Shown here one piece after another: positions 10,789 to 19,900 of a stretch of DNA of 20,494 bases. Numbering within the stretch: the first letter of the stretch is position 1; every line of letters starts with the position of its first letter. Under the pieces are notes generated by a model. The model did not search any database. It had not been told where the DNA came from and saw only the letters and a list, made by a program, of their open reading frames with translations. A program made the translations under genes and the position numbers. Location: contig JAPEVF010000797.1 in NCBI GenBank assembly GCA_029747585.1, positions 1 through 20,494 on the forward strand. Reading direction: 5' to 3'. Origin of the DNA: Pleurotus djamor. Lineage: Eukaryota > Basidiomycota > Agaricomycetes > Agaricales > Pleurotaceae.

Positions 10789-10969
10789 GTGAGTACACGG
10801 TGTTTGATTCGAACAGACGGTTGGAAATAATCCAGCGGTGCGCTCATCCACTCGAACATCCTTCCTCGGGTGGATGGAATATTCACGACTCAGATGGCTC
10901 CAGATCCATTTCGCAGCTAGTTCCTGTGAATGCCGCGTCGTCCTTTATGACTCTTATGATTGTTCTCAG

Positions 10970-11036
10970 GTGAGTCATCAGCATCTTGATAACCACCCAA
11001 CGAACCACATGAACTCAGACTCATGATAACGATCAG
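10970..11036 (+). other. Intron-like interval in plus-block copy 2 (67 bp)
   Basis: TTCTCAG|GTGAGTCATCA ... GACTCATGATAAC ... GATCAG. It occupies the same relative place as 577-641. The upstream exon can be read open to this donor (ending LYDSYDCSQ). Confidence 0.5.
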
Positions 11037-11400
11037 GTAAAGAGGACTCTACATGAATTCTGTTCGTTCATCTGCGATCAGATAACGATGCACCATTGTT
11101 CGCTCGAAATAGTAAAAGTGACTTCAAGTTCAACTCCACCGGTGTCAGTAGAGTAGATGAAGGACATATGATCATGCACTCTACCTCCACCGTCACCGGT
11201 TAGAGCTCAGAATTCACAGTACGCCGCTCATGTCAAAGCGAGCCTCCCGCTCATACTAATTAATGCCTTCCGTCTATCTTCAGAATATAGATTATGAAAT
11301 TAAGACCGTGTAGAGGCCGATATACCTTTCACTCAAACGCCGCCGTCTTCATCTAAGCAAGTGATGGCTTGGTGCACACGATACGATCATATGCTTCCGC

Positions 11401-12794
11401 ACCAGTTGACGTTAGTAGCTTCCTCATTGTCCTCTACTAATCCCACCGGTCCTAATGACCTCACGATAGACATCCGTGCCATCCGTTTGCATGAAGGAGT
11501 AAGGGCTCGAACCGTTTTCATCGCTCGAATTTCGTAGTCACATCGTCTGGTCACCTGAAGGAACCGCCGAATTGTGATCTTCTTCATTGTCGTCTTAGTT
11601 TGATTTCCTCTCCATATGCAGTTCTACGATCATGGTACTCACGACCGCCATTTTCACCGTCTAGAAAACAAAATCTACCGATCCATGGTTCGAACTCATT
11701 TCGTTCCGCCGTGGATGTGTAGAGTAAATGAAATTCCGATTTCACGTTTAGACGAATCTACGAGGGTCTACATCAACCGAAGGAACAGGGCATCGAACAG
11801 TGACTCAGGTGAGGGAACTCAGGGAAATCCAAGTACCCCTCACCATTGTTCGATAAATGCGGATGCAAAAAACCCTGCCTCCCTCGAAATTTCAAGCCTC
11901 ATGTCCATGATTGAATATAATCTCCAATCTAGATCAACTTTGCGCACTTTCAGGACGCCTGCTCGCCATTCGCTGTCGTTGATCTCATCCATCAGGTATG
12001 GTATGAACAGAAATATCTTCGTTGGTGTGTTCAAGTGTCCATACTCAACGTTCGAGTACTCGGGCGCACGTACCGCAGCTCGAAGCGATGCACCGTGTGT
12101 CCCTTCTCAAACTCGATCTCCGAGACCCCCACCTTGCTTCTCTTCTACTCGTCATGCATCATCGCCTGTGTCTTAGTCCTAGTATTTGTCAGTTTCAGGC
12201 TCAATCGTCGGTCTCAGGGTCTCATATGCCGTGACGGACGACCTTACTGCGCATCACTCTCGAATGCATCATGCACTGCCGGATTCCATTTCTGTTTCTA
12301 TGACCGACAGCATCCCGCCATCTCAGCATCAACGGTCAACTTATCAATGCGACCCGCCCGCCATCCCAGATCACTCTTACGAAAGAAGCCATCTTTGTCT
12401 ACGCTGTATGGCTTCCCATTGATCCTGATCTCGTTGATCTCGGTGGGACGGCTATGCCGTTGTGTACCTACTCTATACTATCATTCCCGCCGCAGTTCGA
12501 TGCTATGCGCCATGGATTACTCACCACAAAGTACACGGCCCACGATCGAAGTTTTCTCTTTCTCTTTCTTTGAAGTTCTTGTCTCTCACAAGGTCTCATC
12601 ACTCCGCCCTCTTATTGGCCTTCTCGTGTAAGGGAAACTGCCGCCGATCGACCCGCGCACCGCCTAGTAGAACTGTACACTTTGGTTGACCGTTCATCGA
12701 ATCATCATTGATTCATCTCCCAAGAATACGGTGTACGTATCTTGCTGATGCCAAATTTATTTCTGCTTGACGGCCTTTCAGGTGTTGTGTCTTC
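11401..12794 (+). other. Middle of plus-block second series, overlapping open frames
   Basis: Overlapping plus frames 11616-12176 (186 codons) and 12035-12631 (198 codons) are open, longer than usual for this part of the window. Their products are Ser/Arg/Cys-rich and unrecognised. Alternating frames look protein-like locally (LEAMHRVSLLKLDLRDPHLA near 12080; VTDDLTAHHSRMHH near 12230), suggesting a coding ancestor with several indels or introns. No complete model was possible. Confidence 0.28.
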
Positions 12795-12961
12795 GGTGTA
12801 GTTCATGTTGACAATTTCGCTTCCAAGTACGACTGTCGGCTTCACCGTACGTATCCTGAGCTACTTCCTCGTTTGATTGCTTGGTCTGATCATTTCCAAC
12901 ACGCGAATTGCTGGCATCTGAGACCGCGTACCGATGATTTTGCCGTGGAACTTTCCCAATG
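12795..12961 (+). pseudogene. Open exon-like segment, unrecognised
   Basis: A frame without ATG runs open through VVHVDNFASKYDCRLHRTYP then ELLPRLIAWSDHFQHANCWH and ends at TGA 12959-12961. It follows a TTTCAG acceptor-like site at about 12781. The composition looks protein-like rather than random. The stretch near 5660-5750 (LQRLIELEAHD) may be the paralogous position, but the match is weak. It lies inside the series 10430-13790. Confidence 0.3.
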
Positions 12962-13364
12962 AGGTCCGTCCCTGATGGTTGCTCTGTTCGCCGCCGAAAA
13001 CATACTGGTTCTGCTTTTGCTTGTGGTCCACCGCCGACACTTCGCTAATGTGGCTTCATGACGAGAAACCGGACTGATCCAGACTCTTTCCTCTTATGTT
13101 TTACTACTTGCGCCGTAACCTCCGACCCACCAAACGCGTTACACCAAACCAAGACTCAAGCTCTCATTCACACACCCACAAGACTATGTTCGTGCCCCCA
13201 CCATCAAGCCACTACCGCCATCATCGTCGAGTCCCTTCTGCGGCAACATCTTCGACCCCACAATTCCAGCCAATCCCGTCGTGCTGCTCGAGCAGATGAC
13301 CCAGTGGGTTAAACCTCTTCTAGTAAGGCCGAGTAGGACTCCACCCTCTTCGGTCTCCCGTCTT

Positions 13365-13790
13365 GAGTACCGCCGGTAAGATATCTCAATTCGTACGACT
13401 TGGACCACTCTGGACTCGGTACTCCCCATTCATCTCTGCACCCTGAATATCTACGGCTGGGCGGTTTGATCTTATCAAGGTTACACCACTGCGGCTCGTA
13501 TGATCGTTTACCCGCTGACAAGGTTAAATGCCCTTTACTCTCCTCTTTCCTGTGAATTTTTCCTCCCTCCTCGTGCCTTTCCATGGTCGCTATTGTGCGT
13601 CGTATGCTCTCCCCTCTCAAATATCCTGTTTTTTACCGTCATTTACCTTACTTCTTCCGCGATTCCCACCACAACCCACGAGACGTTCATCCATTTTCCC
13701 AGTCCCTCTGAGTCAATCTGTCAAATATAGAAATAAACTCTCTGCCTCTCTACCTCGCTGACATTCGGTACCTTTACAACTAACCAACCA
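13365..13790 (+). repeat. Diverged duplicate, segment Q copy 2 (pairs with 5880-6435)
   Basis: This is the second copy of segment Q, with the same landmark order. It follows the block starting at 10430, just as segment Q copy 1 lies downstream of 60-1130. The two P-Q series are therefore collinear, and the minus-oriented block at about 2050-4580 interrupts only the first. The + strand is markedly pyrimidine-rich at 13500-13770. No intact ORF runs through it. Confidence 0.68.
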
Positions 13791-14259
13791 ATCTACTCGC
13801 TCTTTGCTTCCCACCGCGTCATCTTCTAGAGTACACGCTGCGAAAAGAGAGAGATGATCATCTGAGTTTCTGACAAGGTGCGCCACGCGGAATTCGCTAT
13901 CACCGTTGAGACGCTCAGGTCCACCACAGACGAAGGTGGTATAAAAGGTATGTCTTTCCGTATTGATCGACCGTTTTCGCCGAGGTTACGTTGGTAACGT
14001 TAACGATCCATATGATGGCCATGGGCTTTAGCCTTTTTCCCATCTCGGGTTCTGAGGGGTTTCTCCCAAACTACCCCTCCTTTTCGTCCTCCCTATCTCC
14101 CCTTTCCGCGCTTTCCTTTCCCCGCTGATGACTTCCCTGCCCGACCATCTCACGTCACCGTAATCCCCAGCTCCTGCGACACATGGGTCTGATAGACTTC
14201 AAAGCTTCAGAGCTCATAACTTCCTTGTCCCCTTCGTTCATCACGCGGTCTATGAAAGT
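13791..14259. other. Pyrimidine-rich interval without a gene
   Basis: Contains a CTAGAGTA at 13826 and C/T tracts at 14050-14130 on +. These could be a leader for the possible gene at 14260 or further decayed block sequence. Nothing firmer is seen. Confidence 0.3.
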
Positions 14260-14811
14260 ATGAACATCGAAGGTTCCTGTCATGGTAAATCCCTCCCCCT
14301 TCAGATTACCTCTTTTATTCGTTCCTTACGCTTTCATTTGCGATGGTATGGATATGAACATCAAATGAACAGTCATTTCATTGATCTTTCGACGCTAAAC
14401 CACACCCAATCCGAAGATGCCTACGATATTCGTAGTCTATACAGCAAGCCTTGGTGTCTAGATCCTCTACCCTCAGAATTTAATACCGCTCGTTCATACA
14501 TCACCAGTCTCCCAGAAATTACGCGGTTACGAGAGATGTATGTTTTTTCGTCCGGAATTCATACTTACTAGCTTTCCAGAATTCCATCGTTTACCTATTC
14601 TGTCACCGACGACGAGGACAAGGAGTCATCTAATGGGAACGTCAAGGGCAGGTACCTAAGGTTTCGTGTTTCGACGACCTCTTTCTACGCCGCATACGCA
14701 TACGCATACGCCGCCGCCGCCTCGTCAGACAACCTCTCCATTCATGCGTCGCGCCACGATCCAGTATCAACCAAACGACCTACCAACCAACCATATCCAC
14801 AAGAAACGTAG
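14260..14811 (+). CDS. Possible two-exon gene, unrecognised product (169 aa)
   Basis: Proposed exons are 14260-14537 and 14580-14811 (TAG), joined across a 42-bp interval with donor GTATGT, branch-like CTTACTAG and acceptor TTTCCAG. The joined protein runs through ...PEITRLRE then IIPSFTYSVTDDEDKESS and RYLRFRVS, then a short Tyr-Ala/Ala repeat (from TACGCA and GCC repeats), and ends PYPQET. There is no signal peptide or recognised domain. For: both exons are open and the splice keeps frame. Against: the intron is very short, exon 1 could contain a further intron after CATGGTAAAT, and no homologue comes to mind. It may be the 3' end of the plus-strand block that starts near 10.4 kb. Confidence 0.35.
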
Positions 14812-16926
14812 AGTCCAGACCACCCTCCTGTCGTAACTCACCTCCTCCCGCTAGTTAGTAAGCACCCTATTATCGATACCATTACTAGTAGTCCCCTAGA
14901 ACCTCCACGAACTCACGAACTCTTCGCACAAAACCCTCTCGTAAATCCGACCCCTTCTCGCAAACGCCGTCCCCGCCGAACAATCCCAAAGAAATGCCAC
15001 AGGAATTCCATGGCTTATTGTTATTGTTCTAGCTGTGTGCCGTGTGCGGCTTGAGGATTGAGTTTGCCATTTGGAGGAGGGGGGGTTTCTTTCTTATTGT
15101 TTTCCGGCGATTTCTTTACACCCCACTCCGCCACGGATGGGATTCCTGTTTTCTCTATGGAATTTCTTTCCTGTTCTCGTCCATTTTCGGCACACGGATG
15201 CAGAAATGCTGTTTTATCTTATCTCACCAGCCCATTACCCTCAACTCGGAGTCCAGTTCAATCGCACACGCGAGGTTTGTTTGTCAGATAACATCCAATT
15301 TCTCAGTCTATCCAACAAAAACAAAAAAACGAGATCTCTACGCAAAAAAAACAAGTGAGAGATACTTATATATAAANGATCACAAAAGATAAAATGAAAT
15401 GAGGTATGAGTGATGGTGGGATGAGTGGATGTGTGATGTATATGAAAGACCATGAAAACGATGAAAAACGCCGGAAAATGGTGAGGAGGTGAGGAGGTGG
15501 TGGAGGTGGTGGGAGGTGGGGGGTGCGCAACGAGCGAGCGGGGGGGAAGGTGTAACGAAACAAGGGTAAGCAAATCGCAAAGCAGGAAGACAACTCGATC
15601 GTCACAGACGAACGAGTTCCTCCTACCGATAAAAGCACAACAAGCAAGCAAGGGAGCTAAGAAATACATGTGCGTGGGACGTTAGAACACAATGAAACAT
15701 TGAACACGGTGAACACGATGAACAAGGTGGATAGATGTGAGGGGGTGGGTGGGTGATAAAGTGGAATCGAGGTGGTGGTGGTATAAATGAAGTGATAAAC
15801 AAGGGGGAATCCCTCCTACGAGAAACGCGATGAAACTCGAAGGGTATTAAGAAATAACAAAAAACGTGAAGAAAAAGGTAAAAAGGAAGAAGGGTATAGG
15901 AGGGATTATAAGATGGGTAAGAAGGGTAAAACGTACATCAAGCATTGAACGTAGAAGTTGAAGGTAAGAGGAGGAAGAGGAAAGGAAGGGTAACGATCGG
16001 AGGTGGAGGTGGGGGGAAGGAGCGTGCAGCATGAACGATAAAAAANTGTATAAACAAAATATATACAAGCAGAAGTATAAACGATCAACACAAGTGTAAC
16101 TGAGAAACGCGATATATCCACAAGAAAGAAAAACAAAAACCATCAAAACGTAAACAGGTGAGCGTCCATGAGGTCGAGAGGTATGTATGTGAATCGGAGC
16201 AGGAGTCGGAAATGTCATGATGATACACGTAAAAAGACAACAACAAAGAGGCAAAGAGACGAGGTTGAAAGGGGATGAAGAAGGGGTTGTGGTTTGAACG
16301 TTGAAGAAGGGGTGAAGGGGGGGGGGAGGAAGGGNAAGGAGGAGAGGGACGCGAGGTGTACACTATAAACCAAGCCAGCATGAGCATCGAATAAACTGAA
16401 GACGGAGGAGGACATACCGAAGAATCCCAAAACGACGTTCAACGCCGTCCCTTCTTCAAATCTTCAACCCTCAACGAGGATGAAGCAAGGATACGTACCA
16501 AAGAATCCCAAACGACGTTCAACGCCGTCCCTTCTTCAAATCTTCAACCCCTTCTTCAAATCTTCAAAACCATCACATCGTCGTGGTGTGGGTGGGTGGG
16601 TGGAAAGACAAAAGGACATACAACGCGGACGCGAGTAACCAGCCTGGGTTTTGACGTCCGCTTTTTTCGTTATTGAGTTCGATGAGGAGGTGTGTGTGTG
16701 TNGGGGGGGNTAAGGTGTCTCCGAGTGTTGATGGGGGAACGCGAGGAGGTACGCAGGCGATGGTGGTATTGGAAGGGTAGAAAGGTAGCAGGGTAGATGG
16801 AGGGAAGGGTAGAAGGGAGAAGAGGGTATGGAGGTATCGTAGCGGGTCGTGACGAATTCGTAGACTGTAACCCTAAGACGAATAACAGTCGTCGATGTCG
16901 AGGTCGAGGTCAAGGCGCGAACATCC
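14812..16926. other. Purine-biased region downstream of the HMG-box gene
   Basis: About 2.1 kb without a convincing gene. From about 15400 to 16860 the + strand is strongly purine-rich, so the HMG-gene sense strand is polypyrimidine. This produces several low-complexity Ser/His/Pro/Phe-type open frames on the minus strand that I do not regard as genes. Five N bases lie here (15377, 16046, 16335, 16702, 16710), all beside A or G runs, and a (GT)n/G-run sits at 16691-16710. The part next to the stop codon is presumably the 3' UTR. A second small transcript is possible but unsupported. Confidence 0.5.
16415..16567. repeat. Duplicated 55-bp element plus a 17-bp partial third copy
   Basis: 16415-16470 and 16496-16550 are nearly identical: TACC(G/A)AAGAATCCC, then AACGACGTTCAACGCCGTCC, then CTTCTTCAAATCTTCAACCC, with one substitution and one A-run indel. 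The 25-bp spacer is unrelated. CTTCTTCAAATCTTCAA occurs again at 16551-16567. On the minus strand each full copy ends in a donor-like junction (TTCTTTG then GTACGT; TTCTTCG then GTATGT). The high identity indicates a recent duplication, unlike the older duplications at 1-14 kb. Confidence 0.85.
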
Positions 16927-19900
16927 TCAAACCACCTCCGTACTAACAGCCTCCCGTCCCTCAGTTCCAACCACTATTCCTTCCACATCACCCTCTACCG
17001 TGGCATGTTCATCAGAAAACCCACCACCAAACTTCGGCAACCCAATCTCAATCGGCGGTATCGCGCTAATATCAAAATCGTCCGGCATGAACCCTGTCGA
17101 AGACGAAGAGAAGGACGTGGGGGAGTGTTCCCATTCGTACGCGGCCATTTCCGCTTCTGAAGCGCCGTGTGCGTTTCCTTCTATGCCATCGGCGTTGGGG
17201 AAGGAGGTGGAGGAGAACATCGAGGTACCGGAGTGGATGTCGACATCCATGGAGGACATGGAGGACGAGAAAGAGAACGCGTCGAGTCCCTTGTTGAACC
17301 CATACATCCCATCATACCCACCCGAACCACCATTCCCATTCCCGGCCGCATATCCTTGTGCACCGAAACTCGCGTTGGCGTTCACGCCGGTATTGAGGAG
17401 GTTATTGTTGACGTGGGAAGAGTGGGGAGCAGGCTCAACGAACCGCTCCGCAGGGTTCGTATAATCAAACACCCCATTCCCATTCAACGCATTCTGCATC
17501 TGCGTCCAATGGCTCGTCTCCTCATCCCAACTCCTCTCTCCTCTCCCACCACCCATCCCATTACCCCCTTCGTATTCCCTTCCACCACCGAGGATGTTGG
17601 GAGAAGGAGAGCAAACGTTCATATCCCCACCATAAAGCCCATCATCGAGTACACCCGCTCCCATACCCGCTAGTCCACCAACACCCATTCCTGCAAGACC
17701 ACCACCGAAACCGAATGCACCATCACCGTGAACATTGGCGTTGGCGTGGTGGGGGTCGTTGAGGTGGTCGATATGGGAGAAGGGCGTGAAGGGCGTTTGT
17801 GGGGAATGCGATGCAAAGTCGTTCAAACTCGACTGTTGAAGTGCATGAACCAAGCCCGATGATGTGGTCGACGCGGAACTCGGGGACAGCGACAACGACG
17901 AAAATGGGGAGAAAGCGGAGAGTGGCGTTGACGGACCCGAAGACGCTGGCGAAATCCCATTTCCATTTCCGTTTCCATTTCCGTTATTAGAGGAGGCGGA
18001 GGAGGAGTGGGAGGAGGAGGAGTGGGCGAGCGCGATCGTAGCGAGTGGTGAGAGTTGTCTGTGCGCCTGTTGGGAGGTGGTGGAGGTGGTGGAGGTGGTG
18101 GTGGTGGTGGTAGAGGTGGAGGCGGAGGAGGGTGTAGGCGTAGAAGAGGATGTGGAGGATGCGGAAGGGGAGAGCGAGGAGGTGGACATACCCATACTAT
18201 ACATCCCCCTCAAAAAGTCCGAGCTCTACAAAAGGCACCTCATTAACACACGAAACACACGAAACAAACACAAGGAGGGAGAAGGTAAACGTACCTCGAA
18301 ACCCGCACCACCATTCCCACCACCAAGAGAAGCAGAAGGAGAAGGAAGAGAAGCAGAGGGGGAAGGAGAAGGTGTAGTAACACCACTATGCGAGGACCTC
18401 CTCCCACTTGCACTAATCATGGGCACATCGCTCGTCGGGCTGGTGGGTAACATCCCGGGGAGGGGCATACCCTCGCTCAGACTCATACTGCGCATCATCC
18501 CTACACCTGCCATTCCACCTAAACCTCCACCCATTCCACCTACGCCCGTGTTCATACCGCCCATGTTGGCGTTAGCGTTGGCGTTGGGGTACCCGTTAGA
18601 GTAGACGGAGGAGGAAGCAGGGAAGGAAGCGTTGGAGTTGAAGGCAGAGGAGAACGACGCATGCGGGGAGTTGGGCATAGAGGCCGAGTAGACGTTCGGG
18701 ATCGAAATCTGCTGTTGCTGCTGTTGAACTTGAACCTGTTGATGCTGAGGCGCATACAAATACTGGGACTGCGTAAACTGAGGCATAGGAGGGGGAGGAG
18801 GTGTCGGCGCCGAGATGGAACGTCCGTGTGGGCGGGAGTTGTAGAAACCCCCTCCTCCGGCGTTATGTGAGGAGAGGGNAGTGGGNAGTGGTGGGAGGGG
18901 AGGAGGGGTACGACGAACGAGATGCGTTCCTCTTTATCCTTGGCCTCGGAATCGTCTTCTTTGCTATCCTCCACCTCTTCGACCTTCCCGACGCGTTCTT
19001 TACTAACCTCCCTCCCACCTCTACCACCCTTCCCAACCCTCTCCTTCTTCTCCTTCTCCCCACCATCTCTCCCTCCTCCACTCCCACCTTCCCCTCTCCC
19101 ACCCTTCCCACTTCCTCCACCCGAGTTCGAGTTAGCTTGAGCCTTGGATTTCGAGCGTTGTGGTCTATAAACATAATTCGGATACATCCGCTCATGCTCC
19201 CTCTTCTTCTCCTTCGCCAGTTCCTCCCAATATGCGCGTTCTTCGGGCGCGAGGGATTTCCATTGTTGGGAGATGGTTTTGGAGAGGTCTGCTTGGCGTT
19301 GTTTCTTCACTACCCCAACGACTCCTTCAGCGTTTGCGTTGGTAGTGGATTTGGAAGGGGGGGAGGATGAGGTGGTGGAGGGGGATGAGGTGGTGGTGGT
19401 GGTGGTGGTGGATGAGGAAGGGATTGATGAATCGGAGGAAGATGACGAGGAGGATTCGGGAGCGGAGGTGGACGGGTTGGATGGGGAAGTCGAGGTAGAG
19501 GTAGAGGTAGCCGCATCCCGCTCCTCACAACACTTCCTCCTAAACAATATAAACGCATTCTCCGGTCGTTTGATATAATCCTCATCCCCCTTCTTCGGTC
19601 GTCTCTCCCCACCACCACCGTTCCGATCGAGGGGGTCGACGCTGTGAGACGACTTGCGCCGTTTGTGGGTTTGTGTGAGTGAGGAGGTCGAAGAACCCGT
19701 GATGGGCGAGGATAAGGGATTGGAGGTGGCGGAGGAGGGGGAGAGGGAGGAGGAGTTTGAGGAAGAGGGTGTGGAGAGGACGGAAGGGGAGAGTGTCCTC
19801 GGAGGGGGCGTCGCAGTGGACGACGGAAGCAGAACCATCTGCGCGTCATTTCCACCATTTCCTCCGTGCGTGTAAAACGGTTCCAACCCATTCCCCCCAC

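Larger units (their letters stand above)
10430..11400 (+). repeat. Diverged duplicate, plus-block copy 2 (pairs with 60-1130)
   Basis: This is the counterpart of 60-1130. It holds the cleanest coding-like piece of the family: 10648-10788 is exactly 47 codons, open, bounded by a branch site plus CAG acceptor upstream and a GTGAGT donor downstream. It contains FLDLHPSWFF and RYISRRIALNG. A second intron-like interval, 10970-11036 (67 bp, GTGAGTCAT...GATCAG), matches the position of 577-641 in the other copy. Exons further on are short or hold stops. No protein family is recognised. Confidence 0.7.

Noticed and set aside
5330..11700. GGTTCGA-like B-box strings suggesting tRNAs
   Set aside because: No matching A box or cloverleaf stems at appropriate spacing.
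14697..14732. GCATAC/GCC tandem repeat as a candidate regulatory repeat
   Set aside because: Only about 36 bp and lies in frame within the possible exon 14580-14811, where it encodes Tyr-Ala repeats.
1..14800. Possible LTR, TIR or Helitron boundaries around the repeated blocks
   Set aside because: No matching terminal repeats, target-site duplications or transposase, RT or helicase motifs could be found by reading; duplicated-gene origin fits better.
15241..16970. Several 75-144 codon minus-strand ORFs with Ser/Pro/His/Phe runs
   Set aside because: Low-complexity frames created by the polypyrimidine strand; they cross N bases, lack conserved features and overlap one another.
16895..17673. 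189- and 168-codon plus-strand ORFs
   Set aside because: Antisense to exon 3 of the HMG gene, with no independent signals.
17864..18604. 246-codon plus-strand ORF rich in Glu/Val/Gly
   Set aside because: Antisense shadow of the repetitive Thr/Ser coding sequence of HMG-gene exons 2-3; composition follows from the GGT/GGA repeats.
18552..18870. Continuation of the HMG-box frame (Ser/Pro/Arg-rich) to a stop at 18552
   Set aside because: Out-of-frame reading after the N bases; the alternative frame gives the Gln-rich, family-like sequence and leads through a canonical intron to exon 3.
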